DNA of 64,000 nucleotides from NCBI RefSeq assembly GCF_000204055.1, contig NW_006768844.1, forward strand, positions 281,041-345,040, given 5' to 3'. Shown here one piece after another: positions 42,942 through 52,689 of this stretch; position 1 is the stretch's first letter; every line of letters starts with the position of its first letter. The stretch comes from Melampsora larici-populina 98AG31. Taxonomy: Eukaryota > Basidiomycota > Pucciniomycetes > Pucciniales > Melampsoraceae. The notes below the pieces were generated by a model, which was given only the letters and a program-made list of their open reading frames with translations, made no database searches and was not told the origin of the DNA. Made by a program: the position numbers and the translations under genes.

Positions 42942-43665
42942 CGTATAGCTGGACCGTTCACGCATGAGAAACTAAGAGAAAGATTTGGTTTCTTTTGATC
43001 TAACCCAATGGGAAGTGCATTAAATGGCGATGGCTCAGTCCGTCTGATTAATGACCTTTCATATCCTAAACAAGACCCCAACATCCCATCAGTCAACTCG
43101 TTTGTCAACAAACACAATTACAGTACTCAATGGGATGACTTCAATCGGGTAGCCAGATTCTTTAGAAGGTTCCCGGGGGAATGGATGATCGCCATTTTTG
43201 ATTGGCAGAAGTCTTACCGTCAATTATCGGTGCACCCTTGCCAGCGTTGGTTTTTGATCATCATGGATTTCCAGGAAGGCTCTGGGTGGACCTGGCGGTT
43301 GGTTTCGGCGGCGTAGCAAGTTGTGGCGTATTCGGCGCCCCTGCGCACGTCTGGAAGTTGATAATGGAGAAAGTCTCAGGCGTCCGGAAGATATTCCAGT
43401 GGGTTGATGATAACCTGCTCCTCAAACGACCAGAAGATCCAGTCTTGTTAGCAACGGTTGAAATTTTGAGTAATAGCTTGGGAGTTCAAACTAACCCAGT
43501 AAAGAATCACAAATTTGCCGATGAACAAAGGTTCTTGGGGTTCATCTGGAACGGTAAAGATCATACGGTACGGCTACCAGATGAGAAACTACAGCAGCGG
43601 AGGCAGCAAATTAAGGACTTACTGGCTCCAGGCCCATGTTCCTTTAAGACCATCGAACAAGTTAC

Positions 43666-44037
43666 TGTAAGGGGTTGGAAGTATGACATACAGTACATGG
43701 GTTTACATTATGGGTTATAATAGGTAGATAGATTATTTAGAGTCTTCCGCCCCCTTACAAGTTGTTTTCTTTTCTCCTTTGTGGATCTTACTTATCTTAC
43801 TCTTTTATCATCTATTACGTTATACTGGTTTTCTGATCACTGAAGTGCTGGACTAGGTATGGTGGATCTTACTTATCTTACTCTTTTATCATCTATTACG
43901 TTATACTGGTTTTCTGATCACTGAAGTGCTGGACTAGATAATTGAATCAAGGGGATTAGATAAATCCCTCGCTCTTTCTGAGCTTGTCCCATTACTCGAA
44001 ACTCTTAGTGAAGGTGGAGAGTACACTCCACCTTACA
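43666..44037 (+). repeat. Gypsy 5' LTR
   Basis: 372 bp, TG...CA ends. Contains an internal duplication of about 74 bp (TGGATCTTACTTATCTTACT ... GTGCTGGACTAG). Confidence 0.95.
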
Positions 44038-44230
44038 CTTTTTTTATCCCCCTTGTTCGACGTTCAACGAATCCGATTGTTGGGATTCAATACATCCCTC
44101 GAGTTCACCAGTCACTCGTCTCGGTCTCGCACCCTAATCGGTCGCCAACGTTTTAAGTTACAGATTCAATTGTCCCCACTCAGTGGCGTTGTCGCCTTTA
44201 TTTTGTTTCAACCAGTTTAAAGTTTGTTTG

Positions 44231-46909
44231 ATGTCAAACAACCCTCGTCATACACGTAATAATCCTGTTTCAGAGTTAGTATCGGTTCCTAATCCGGAAG
44301 GCATTCTGCGACTGACTCGTTCGAATCCTACCTTGAGATCCACCGAGGTACACCCACCAGTTTCAGTGGCAAACGTTACGGCCACCTCGTTATTCCATCG
44401 TGAAATCAATTCCTTTCTTAATCCGCCTGATCGTTCGGGGATTGGAGTCCTATATCCCTCTCCATCTGTATGGTCACCAATAGCCAGTCAACTAGTGGCT
44501 TCGAACACACCATCTCTCGTCGATTCTGTCGAACTCGATCAATTGTCTAGTTTAGCGTCTCCAACATTACCTCAACTGCGGTTACCTCATCCCCCTCGGC
44601 GTAGTATTCCTGGAGCGTTTGATCCGTGTCAGTCGTTTGCTATGACTGACGTACCGGCCGGCAACAGGTCCATCGAAAATGAAGGTGACCATCCTGTACA
44701 ACCGACCGGTCAGCCTGGAGTGACGGGCACAGAGGTTACTCAAGAGCAAGTCTCGATTGCTGAGGTGCAGGCCAAAATGCGAGCTGAGATGAACAGTCTC
44801 CGAGCTCTTATTCAACAAATGATGTCAGCTCAAATTTCTACACCGGCTCCGGCGACTCAACCAAAGTTACAGGAGCAAAGTGGTATTACGGACTTGCAAG
44901 CTACTCCTGTTCCGCATGCTCTTGGTACCCGGCATGTATCCTCATCTGCAGATCCTGTGTTCAATCAACAAGTTTACTCTTCGACACCTTTGCACCAAAA
45001 CCCGTTTCATCGACCACTAGTACCCCCGGCAAGTCAAACACCGTCAGTGGATCAAGTACCGGTTAGCGCTATTGATCCGCTTCGTTTTCGTATCACCGAC
45101 TTTCCAGAATATAAAGGAAAGTATGGCGATGTAGCAGCCTATCGTATATGGCGTCATAAGGTGGAACGGCTTTTTTTAGTCAAAGGCTTGGTGCTCGATT
45201 CCGATAAATTCAGCGTGTTGCCGTTATTGTTGAGTACCAACCCAGCGGCGTCTTGGTGTCGCAGATCGGGTGATTTTACTGGTCATACTTGGTTATCCGC
45301 TATGAAAGAAATGGAATCTGTCATTTTGCCAGCGGACTGGTTGGATAAGGTCAAACAGCAAATCCGCGAATTGGCGATGCGACCAAATGAGCACATAAGT
45401 GCGTTTTGTGCAAGGGCTAGGGTGTTACAGGAGGCGGCAGGTTTAGAAGAGTGTTCTGAGGAGGCTTTGGCATGGGCTATAGTTGGAGGTTCTACTTCGT
45501 TATTCAGGTCTATACAACAGCGTGATCAAATAATCAAATCGAGTATCAACCCGGTCTCTCAGAAGTTTTCCTTTGCAGCTTTCGAACAGAAGGCATGCTT
45601 GGCGTGGGACTTTGCGTTAGAACTTGAACCACGTATTCAAAGTCGTATCCCACGGTCTTCTAACAACCTTTCGGCTACTCCAACAGTTTTGACGTCCCAA
45701 AATCAAAGAGGATCAGCACCCTTTCGAGCAGCTCTATCTCCTGAGGAGCAAGCCGCGCGTAATGCTAGGTTTATGGCGTACATGAGATCGATTGGTCTAT
45801 GTCCACGGTGCAAGACGTCATGTTTGAAATGGTTAGGAGGTTGTACGGCGGACACGAACTCGGCTTATTACCCGGTTCCACCAGATTTCGCCCGTTCCCC
45901 CCCTTATCCACCACCCAAGTCTTCCAATACGGTATCTAAAGTGGCTCAGAATGCGGCTCCTAGACCTGCAGCGCGACGGGTAGATGTAGCGGCCGTGGAG
46001 GAAACGCCTAGTGTGGACTTAGCGGCAGTCGATAGTTTTCCAGATCTGGGAAGGGAGGACGAGTTAGCCTACAATCAACTCATTGAAAGATTACAGGCGG
46101 AGCCTGAGGATGACTTGGTCGACGCAGCCGAGTGCGTACCTTCTGATTCTGTATCTTCCTGTGCGAGTGAACTCCAAACTCATCGAGTGTCTCCTCTGAT
46201 CCTTGAAATTACGGTCAACGGTGTCAAAATGCGGGCATTGGCGGATACTGGTGCAGGTACGAACTTGATGTCGGAGAAGGTAGCCACTAAACTGAAGGTG
46301 GTGAAGCGACTGTTACCTCGACCAGTAACTGTGCGTCCAGCAATCGTTTCCGAGCCTGTACCCTTCACTTTGAAGGAGTTCGCTTTTGCTAATTTGACAT
46401 GTGATCGCCCCACTTTTACTTTTGGTGTTACTCCTTTCAAATTAGCTCCGCTTGGAGGATCATATGATATTATTTTAGGTACTCCATTCTTATCAAAACA
46501 TCGGTTGGATGTGTCAGTCAGTAGAGGTTTGTTGAGGAGTTCAAAGAACGGTTATGAGTTTAAGGCAGTAGTGGAAAAGAGTGAAGAGGAGGAGTTGAAG
46601 GAATTACATAAACGAAGAGAGGTGTTGCTGGCAACTGTTTTTGATAATTTAGCTAAAGTTGACAAAGCCCGTGATTTTTCTATTTGTGAAATGAAGATAT
46701 TAAGAGAATTCCAGGATTTGTTTCCTGAGGACTTACCAGATGTGGAAAGTGTGGATGATGATGCAGAATTTTTCCCTGAGAAGAATCAGGATGAGTCGTC
46801 TTTGACACGACATTGTATTGAGTTGACGAACCCGGATGTTGTCATTAACGAACGAAGTTATGGTTACCCGCGTAAACACTTGGATGTGTGGGCAAAATTA
46901 TTGAATTAA
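44231..46909 (+). CDS. Gypsy gag-protease
   Basis: From the ATG at 44231 (MSNNPRHTRNNPVSEL), about 892 aa. Ser/Pro/Thr-rich start, a helical segment (VQAKMRAEMNSLRALIQQMM), capsid-like core (FPEYKGKYGDVAAYRIWRHK to about 45620), a degenerate Cys cluster (CPRCKTSCLKWLGGC) and an aspartic protease (MRALADTGAGTNLMSEKVA; later DIILGTPFL). The frame ends in TAA at 46907-46909, directly in phase with the RT frame that follows (HLKAGRIRKS). The stop is either a mutation (CAA to TAA would fit) or a gag-pol readthrough point. 44038-44230 is the leader; no convincing primer-binding site was found. Confidence 0.88.
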   Translation: MSNNPRHTRNNPVSELVSVPNPEGILRLTRSNPTLRSTEVHPPVSVANVTATSLFHREINSFLNPPDRSGIGVLYPSPSVWSPIASQLVASNTPSLVDSVELDQLSSLASPTLPQLRLPHPPRRSIPGAFDPCQSFAMTDVPAGNRSIENEGDHPVQPTGQPGVTGTEVTQEQVSIAEVQAKMRAEMNSLRALIQQMMSAQISTPAPATQPKLQEQSGITDLQATPVPHALGTRHVSSSADPVFNQQVYSSTPLHQNPFHRPLVPPASQTPSVDQVPVSAIDPLRFRITDFPEYKGKYGDVAAYRIWRHKVERLFLVKGLVLDSDKFSVLPLLLSTNPAASWCRRSGDFTGHTWLSAMKEMESVILPADWLDKVKQQIRELAMRPNEHISAFCARARVLQEAAGLEECSEEALAWAIVGGSTSLFRSIQQRDQIIKSSINPVSQKFSFAAFEQKACLAWDFALELEPRIQSRIPRSSNNLSATPTVLTSQNQRGSAPFRAALSPEEQAARNARFMAYMRSIGLCPRCKTSCLKWLGGCTADTNSAYYPVPPDFARSPPYPPPKSSNTVSKVAQNAAPRPAARRVDVAAVEETPSVDLAAVDSFPDLGREDELAYNQLIERLQAEPEDDLVDAAECVPSDSVSSCASELQTHRVSPLILEITVNGVKMRALADTGAGTNLMSEKVATKLKVVKRLLPRPVTVRPAIVSEPVPFTLKEFAFANLTCDRPTFTFGVTPFKLAPLGGSYDIILGTPFLSKHRLDVSVSRGLLRSSKNGYEFKAVVEKSEEEELKELHKRREVLLATVFDNLAKVDKARDFSICEMKILREFQDLFPEDLPDVESVDDDAEFFPEKNQDESSLTRHCIELTNPDVVINERSYGYPRKHLDVWAKLLN

Positions 46910-46912
46910 CAC

Positions 46913-49369
46913 TTGAAGGCGGGGAGGATTAGGAAATCAAAGAGCCAATATGCCTCACCCTCCATGATCATACCAAAAAAGGACCCTAAGGCACTTCCTC
47001 GTCTTATATGTGACTATCGGAAATTGAATAAATATACTGTTAAAGATAGGGGTCCTCTACCTATAGTGGATGAATGTGTTCGTATTGTAGCTCAGGGAAG
47101 GATCTATTCATTGTTAGACCAAATCAATGCTTTCTTTCAGACGCTTATGCGTGAGAAAGATATACCTTTAACGGCTATCAAAACCCCGTGGGGATTATAT
47201 GAATGGGTTGTCATGCCTATGGGTTTGACAAATGCCCCTGCTACTCAACAAAGACGTTGCGAGGAAGCGTTAGGAGACTTGGTGAATCGTATTTGTGTCG
47301 TGTATATTGATGACATAGTAGTCTTTTCGCAGACAGTTGAAGAACATGAAGAGCATTTAAGGGAGGTGTTGAGAAGGTTAAGAGCAGCAAATTTGTATTG
47401 CGGATTGAAGAAAACCCAGCTTTTCAGGAGACAGATAAAATTTCTGGGTCATGAGATTAGTGAGGATGGTATTAGACCGGATGAGGATAAGGTTATAAAG
47501 GTGGCAAATTGGAAGAGACCCTCAACCCCTAAACATGTGAAGGAATTTTTAGGAACTGTGCAGTGGTTAAAGAAGTTTGTGGAGGGTTTGCAGCGGTATA
47601 CAGGCCAACTGACACCGTTAACTAGTAATAAGAAGCTTAATTCATTTGAATGGACTGAGAAAGAGGATGCAGCATTTGAGAATATTAAAAGAATGATAAC
47701 TACGTTACCGGTGCTTCGAAATATTGATTATGACTCGGAGGAACCAATTTGGTTGTTTACAGATGCAAGTGGACATGGTTTAGGTGCGGCGTTGTTTCAA
47801 GGGGAGAATTGGGAGACTGCCAATCCAATAGCTTATGACGAGAGACAGATGACAGCAGCGGAGCGTAATTATCCGGTTCATGAACAGGAGCTGTTGGCTG
47901 TTATCAGTGCTTTGAACAAATGGAAGCTTCTGCTGATGGGATTGAAGGTACATGTCATGACCGATCACCATTCTCTGACCCATTTATTAACTCAACGGAA
48001 CCTCAGTCGACGACAGGCTCGTTGGTTGGAGACACTGTCCCAATTCGATCTAAACTTTCAGTACCTGCAAGGTGCCGATAACTCGGTGGCGGACGCGTTG
48101 TCTAGAGTGGAATCAGCGGCTTTAACCATATCAACTGCAGGCCTTGATGATTCTTTTGTAGATCAGGTGAAGAGTGGTTATGAAATGGATCCGTTTTGTG
48201 TCAAACTTTCGAAAGTTCTGCCACTAAGAAACAATTGTGTTCTGAAGGATGGATTGATGTACATCGATAACCGTCTGGTCATTCCTTCTGTAGGAACTCT
48301 TTGTAAGGATTTGGTCACTTCGGCGCATGTAGCGGTGGGACACTTGGGAGCGGTTAAGACAGCGGCTATATTGAGGCAGGAGTTCTACTGGTTGGGGTTG
48401 TATGATGATGTGGAGAAGCATGTGAGTTGTTGTGATGGATGTCAAAGATTCAAAGCTAGGACGACCAAGATCATTGGGCAATTGCAAAGTACAGACTTAC
48501 CCAGGAGGCCTTTCAGTAGTATCGCATCAGACTTTGTAGGACCGTTCCCCAAGGTGTCAAGTTACGACATGGTGTTATTGTGTACTTGCCGTTTGACTGG
48601 TTTTGTTCAGCTCATACCGGTAAATCAACGGGACACCGCTGAAAAAACTGCTCAACGATTATTTCAGTCATGGTTGTCAATTTTCGGCGCACCTGATGAA
48701 ATGGTAGGAGATAGGGACAAAACGTGGCAATCTAGGTTCTGGAGAGAATTGCATCAGATGATGGGTATTGAGGTAAAATTAACTACGGCTTACCATCCTC
48801 AAGCAGATGGACGATCTGAGCGAACAAACAAAACCTTTGGTCAAATTCTGCGCTTTTCAACACAGGAGAAGCAAGGCAAGTGGGTGGAAGCTTTACCTCT
48901 GGCGGAGTATGCCATCAACTCGGCAGTCAACAGCGCAACTGGTGTATCTCCAATGAGATTTGTACTTGGTATACAACCTAGACTGTTCCCCATCCCACAT
49001 GTTGATGCTCAGGTGAGCGAGGATGTTGAAGTGTGGTTGAAGACCAGAGAGAGCGAGTGGGCGTCGTGGAGAGATAGATTGTGGGCATCAAGGGTAGATC
49101 AGGCTGTTCAATACAATAAGCGTCGAGGAGGAGAGTTGGGTGCGAAGGTTGGTGATATGGTATTGGTTGACAGTGCAAACAGGTCTCAGGTGGTAGGTGG
49201 AAGAGTCGCTAAATTACGGGCATGTTACGATGGACCGTACAGGGTGCTTCAAGTATTGAATGAGGGTCGTGACTTCAAACTTCAGCTGCCAGAGGGCGAT
49301 AATACGCACGATGTGTTTCATGGGTCAAAGTTGAAGATTTATCACACGGCGGAAGTGGAAGGGACGTGA
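46913..49369 (+). CDS. Gypsy reverse transcriptase-RNase H-integrase
   Basis: About 818 aa, same frame as gag-protease and separated from it only by the TAA. RT: LPRLICDYRKLNKYT, LLDQINAFFQ, GLTNAPATQQ, YIDDIVVFS. RNase H: LFTDASGHGLGAALF and NYPVHEQELLAVI. Integrase: an HHCC zinc module (HVAVGHLGAV ... CCDGCQRFK), a DDE core with SDFVGPFP, GDRDKTW and DGRSERTNKT, and a GPY/F-like motif (YDGPYRVLQV) near the end. No chromodomain seen. Ends at TGA 49369. All catalytic residues are present. Confidence 0.93.
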   Translation: MKAGRIRKSKSQYASPSMIIPKKDPKALPRLICDYRKLNKYTVKDRGPLPIVDECVRIVAQGRIYSLLDQINAFFQTLMREKDIPLTAIKTPWGLYEWVVMPMGLTNAPATQQRRCEEALGDLVNRICVVYIDDIVVFSQTVEEHEEHLREVLRRLRAANLYCGLKKTQLFRRQIKFLGHEISEDGIRPDEDKVIKVANWKRPSTPKHVKEFLGTVQWLKKFVEGLQRYTGQLTPLTSNKKLNSFEWTEKEDAAFENIKRMITTLPVLRNIDYDSEEPIWLFTDASGHGLGAALFQGENWETANPIAYDERQMTAAERNYPVHEQELLAVISALNKWKLLLMGLKVHVMTDHHSLTHLLTQRNLSRRQARWLETLSQFDLNFQYLQGADNSVADALSRVESAALTISTAGLDDSFVDQVKSGYEMDPFCVKLSKVLPLRNNCVLKDGLMYIDNRLVIPSVGTLCKDLVTSAHVAVGHLGAVKTAAILRQEFYWLGLYDDVEKHVSCCDGCQRFKARTTKIIGQLQSTDLPRRPFSSIASDFVGPFPKVSSYDMVLLCTCRLTGFVQLIPVNQRDTAEKTAQRLFQSWLSIFGAPDEMVGDRDKTWQSRFWRELHQMMGIEVKLTTAYHPQADGRSERTNKTFGQILRFSTQEKQGKWVEALPLAEYAINSAVNSATGVSPMRFVLGIQPRLFPIPHVDAQVSEDVEVWLKTRESEWASWRDRLWASRVDQAVQYNKRRGGELGAKVGDMVLVDSANRSQVVGGRVAKLRACYDGPYRVLQVLNEGRDFKLQLPEGDNTHDVFHGSKLKIYHTAEVEGT

Positions 49370-49694
49370 TTTTGGCGAGGAGCTACCTTGTGCAAGTAAG
49401 TCTCCTCCTTATCGTATGCACCGACCGTGGGGTTCTACCTCCTTTGTTTCAATCAAAAACATACCTTGGCCACGCCTGTGAGCACCTCCATTTTGGGTCT
49501 CTCTTCTGCAGGACAAGGACGGTTGTTGATATTTTCGGATGGATACCTGGTTCAGTTGGTGGAATGGTAGTGGTTTTATGTTTTCCTTTTTTTTCTTTTC
49601 TTTTATTTTTATTTTCTTTTGGTTTTTGATGGTTGATTTTAGGAGGGATAAGAATATTTTGCGGAGGGGTTTGTTGGTTTTTTGGTGGGGAGGG

Positions 49695-50066
49695 TGTAAG
49701 GGGTTGGAAGTATGACATACAGTACATGGGTTTACATTATGGGTTATAATAGGTAGATAGATTATTTAGAGTCTTCCGCCCCCTTACAAGTTGTTTTCTT
49801 TTCTCCTTTGTGGATCTTACTTATCTTACTCTTTTATCATCTATTACGTTATACTGGTTTTCTGATCACTGAAGTGCTGGACTAGGTATGGTGGATCTTA
49901 CTTATATTACTCTTTTATCATCTATTACGTTATACTGGTTTTCTGATCACTGAAGTGCTGGACTAGATAATTGAATCAAGGGGATTAGATAAATCCCTCG
50001 CTCTTTCTGAGCTTGTCCCATTACTCGAAACTCTTAGTGAAGGTGGAGAGTACACTCCACCTTACA
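49695..50066 (+). repeat. Gypsy 3' LTR
   Basis: 372 bp, matching the 5' LTR except for one noticed base in the second internal repeat. Confidence 0.95.
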
Positions 50067-50466
50067 GTTACGGGACGACTGGTTCATACGATGAGCATTG
50101 TACCCCACATGAAGCCTTATGTAAATTCTCTGTACAGAATGCTTAAGAGTTGGAGAAACACGGCGGCACTGCGTCAGTTGACTACAAGCGCCAGGATAGA
50201 TCTCCAAGAGTGGGATCTGTGCTTGAGCACCTTCAATTCCAGACCGATAATCCCGGAAAAGAAAGCACTCGGGATCAACTGGTCGGGAGACGCTTCGTTG
50301 TCGTTTGGCATTGGTGTCCTGATAGGACCTCACTGGGCTTGCTTCCAGTTTGTAGAAGGTTGGCAGACCCTCGACCTGTTGGAGGGGAAGCGGTCCATTG
50401 CTTGGGCAGAAACTGCAGCAATTAGGTTAGGCTTGTTAGTTTTGCATAAAATAAGGAAAGTGACAG

Positions 50467-50542
50467 GTGAGCCGTAGATTGACTCAACCCCTTTTAAGGT
50501 GGCACGTCGCCTTATTGAATGTTGTCCTAATCCGTTAATTAG
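50467..50542 (+). other. Probable spliceosomal intron in N1 RNase H
   Basis: 76 nt, GTGAGC...TTAATTAG, with a CCTAATCC branch-like site. Splicing links KVTG to KCFVVWTDN, the exact spacing of N3 (KGRNYLVLTDN) and N2 (NGRDFLVLTDN), which have no intron here. Unspliced, the frame stops at 50475-50477. Confidence 0.72.
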
Positions 50543-50886
50543 GGAAGTGTTTCGTTGTCTGGACCGACAATACAACATCCCAGTCCACGGTCAATAAGCG
50601 TAAATCAAAGGATGTGCACGTGAACAAAGAGTGGAAGGCAATACAACGAGTTCTTACCATTCTGGAATGAAATATCAAAGCAAAACGTGTTACATCTAAC
50701 ACGAACACGGTGGACGCCTTATCCAGGGGTATCCTAGGTTCGCTTTCGTGGTACCATGAAATCCGAGTGGATATACCGATTGACCTATTGAAACTAATGC
50801 GCCAAGTCTCGTTGGAACCACGAGTTACTTCTGGGTCGGTAATCCGCAATATCTAAACCCACAATCCAATCACTTTTCAACTTGAG

Positions 50887-52002
50887 ATGAGAAAGAGTCG
50901 TACTGTGACTAGTGATCAACCAGGAAACCTGCGCAGAATCTTGAAGCCGTTCGGGGCCTTTCGGAAGGACACTCTGGGAGTGGACGATTTGGAATCGGAC
51001 AAAGTGAAGAAACACTTTTTGCGGGGAGCTTGGAGTGATGGAACCTTGAAAGGCTATAACTCTGGAGTCATTAAATTACATAGATTTGCTACCGTCAAGA
51101 AAGTTGACAAGTCACTCCTCCTTCCAATATCGGCCTCCATGATGCGGGAATTTGCGGTTTGGGCGTTGATCAAGGACAAGAAATCAGCCGCCAACGATGA
51201 GTCAATTCGATTGTCTACTCTGAAGGCCTATATTGCAGGCATCAAAGCCTGGCATATTCATCACGGGGTTGACTATCCCACCAAAGCCGGCCTATCTATC
51301 CGACCACTGTTGAAAGCCTCGAAAAAGCTGGACGCGGAGTTTGATGAAGCTGATCGCAAGCGTCCCCCGGTTCTAGTGTCTGACCTAGTGATCCTGCTCG
51401 AGAAACTGTCCGATCGAGGTGAACGAGCATTAGCTATGTTGACCGTGGCACTTGCAGCCTTTTGGGGTACAGCCAGATTGAGAGAACTACTCACCGACGA
51501 TCCTAAGAAGACGATGCCACAATGGGATGACTTAGTGTGGTCAGATGATAAGTCTTACGTCAAGATAGCTATTCACCATGTGAAAACAGCCCATCCGGGT
51601 GAAATCCAATGGATTTACTTATATCGACATAATTCTCTTCTTGACCCGGTCTCGATGCTGGAATCGTGGTTTGCGTTCAAGCCGAGGAAGCCGAGAGACA
51701 AAATCTTCTCCGTTTCAGGGGAGGGGAAGAAGCATAGGCTGGGAAAGGCAGAAACCATTAGAGAATTCAGAAGAATTTGGAATACCAAGCGTTCAAAAAA
51801 GAAACAACTCTTACATGGCCATTTGTTCAGGATTGGAGGCGCCTCGCTCCGTTGGAACCTAGGTGCTGAAAAGGATGAGGTGAAGAGATGTGGTCGCTGG
51901 TCCTCAGATGCATACATGATTTATCTGAGGAAGTTCTCTGCAAAGGACTTGAAGTCGACCGTGAAGCTATTGAATGACCTGGAATGGGAGCCACCTCAGT
52001 GA
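50887..52002 (+). CDS. N1 tyrosine recombinase, 371 aa, intact
   Basis: ATG start, MRKSRTVTSDQPGNLRRIL. N-terminal core-binding part: GYNSGVIKLHRFA, LKAYIAGIKAWHIHHG. Catalytic part: AFWGTARLRELL (Arg), HHVKTAHPGEIQWIYL, HGHLFRIGGASLRWNL (His-x-x-Arg), CGRWSSDAYMIYLRKFS with candidate nucleophilic Tyr. No stops, in contrast to the decayed RT upstream. Role by family: integrates the circular cDNA without a DDE integrase. Confidence 0.9.
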   Translation: MRKSRTVTSDQPGNLRRILKPFGAFRKDTLGVDDLESDKVKKHFLRGAWSDGTLKGYNSGVIKLHRFATVKKVDKSLLLPISASMMREFAVWALIKDKKSAANDESIRLSTLKAYIAGIKAWHIHHGVDYPTKAGLSIRPLLKASKKLDAEFDEADRKRPPVLVSDLVILLEKLSDRGERALAMLTVALAAFWGTARLRELLTDDPKKTMPQWDDLVWSDDKSYVKIAIHHVKTAHPGEIQWIYLYRHNSLLDPVSMLESWFAFKPRKPRDKIFSVSGEGKKHRLGKAETIREFRRIWNTKRSKKKQLLHGHLFRIGGASLRWNLGAEKDEVKRCGRWSSDAYMIYLRKFSAKDLKSTVKLLNDLEWEPPQ

Positions 52003-52440
52003 TCCACAGGCCTCGTGTTGATTGGATAGATGAGGTGAGCAGTGATCTAGTTTTTACGGGGGAAATAGGTTCTGAATTACCTTGGGTTGATTTCCTCTTG
52101 TATAGATCTCGGCTTGAAGGCTTGGTGGCGGTTACTGTTTTAGGCTTTTTCATGCTTCTTGATTGTTTCGCTCGACGCCTGTCATGCATGAACTATACAG
52201 TTTGAACTCTATTCCAATGCGATCTGCTTCACGGCATATAGTTGAGTTCTTGTGTGTGGTAAGAGAGGGTATCTCACGGCGGACCGAGTGATGGGGTCTT
52301 CTCTAGGCTCACGGCTCAGTCCCCCGTGAGTTATGGGGAAGAGAAGACCCCATCAGGTCTCCTTGTTCTCAACCCGGATGAACGGCTCACTTCCAGTGGT
52401 AGACGTCTACTACTGGGACCCGCTCCTCTGGGGCATACCC
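52003..52440 (+). other. N1 3' non-coding region with strong hairpin and palindrome
   Basis: 52290-52304 pairs with 52340-52354 (GATGGGGTCTTCTCT / AGAGAAGACCCCATC), with an inner stem CTCACGG/CCGTGAG (52309-52315 / 52324-52330). 52394-52415 is a near-perfect 22-bp palindrome centred on GTAGACGTCTAC. Could be terminator, replication or recombination structures. Confidence 0.7.
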
Positions 52441-52689
52441 CCACACCACCCCAATAAGAAAATAAAAACTTAATACTATTAAGGAAAACCCCTTAATGGG
52501 AGTGGTTACAAGGAAGCCTCCATGAGATCTTAGTATTCCTGTAACAGCAAGCATAAATTAAACCTTTAGGATGAGTCCATAGTGATAACCACTTGGACTC
52601 AACCGCAAACCCCCAAATAGACCCCGACGGTTATAGTAGTGGATACAATGGTCAAAAAGTCCCAAGATGAGTGTGTGACAATTGTAAAA
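52441..52689. other. Non-coding junction after N1
   Basis: Short spacer with AT-rich sequence and a CCTTAATGGG-type repeat; the outer end of N1 probably lies here or just before. Confidence 0.35.

Larger units (their letters stand above)
43666..50066 (+). mobile_element. Ty3/gypsy LTR retrotransposon, 6,401 bp, young
   Basis: LTRs of 372 bp (TGTAAGG...CTTACA) flanked by GTTAC at 43661-43665 and 50067-50071. Only one LTR difference was seen by eye (TTATCTTACTC versus TTATATTACTC). Internal order gag-protease-RT-RNase H-integrase identifies Ty3/gypsy. Inserted in N1 RT; excision with one GTTAC restores that frame. A purine tract (GGTGGGGAGGG, 49684-49694) precedes the 3' LTR. Confidence 0.95.
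42271..50856 (+). pseudogene. N1 reverse transcriptase-RNase H, interrupted by two insertions, two stops and a frameshift
   Basis: Coding parts 42271-42735, 42942-43665 and 50067-50856. N-terminal acidic/Ser-rich, then IAEWEELMREAGLEKCIPYI, WYTPANHTTAL and LAKELKAGR (cut by the 206-bp element). Resumes IAGPFTHEKLRERFGFF, TGA at 42996-42998 where N2/N3 have Arg, then NGDGSVRLINDLSYPK, FDWQKSYRQLS, a one-base frameshift near 43275, FGGVASCGVF and FQWVDDNLLLK. The gypsy element cuts at EQVT; the frame resumes GRLVHTMSIVPHMK, then NWSGDASLSFGIGVLIG, SIAWAETAAIRLGL, an intron (50467-50542), WTDNTTSQSTVNKRKSKD, TGA at 50668-50670, and NTVDALSRG, ending at TAA 50856. It has no ATG of its own; the frame opens after TAG at 39766. 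Confidence 0.85.
22980..52440 (+). mobile_element. N1: tyrosine-recombinase (Ngaro/DIRS-like) retrotransposon, heavily interrupted by nested insertions
   Basis: After removing the nested elements, the plus strand gives, in order, a gag-like gene (23296-39552), a reverse transcriptase-RNase H (42271-50856) and a tyrosine recombinase (50887-52002), the gene order of Ngaro/DIRS-type elements. Both outer limits are approximate: they are set by where neighbouring genes or non-coding sequence begin. I did not find split direct repeats or clear inverted terminal repeats for this copy. A partial inverted match exists between GGTCCCAGTAGACG near 23050 and CGTCTACTACTGGGACC near 52404. Confidence 0.75.

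Noticed and set aside
22980..52440. N1 classified as a DIRS element with inverted terminal repeats
   Set aside because: Only a short partial inverted match was found between the two ends; gene content fits both Ngaro and DIRS, so I left the subclass open.
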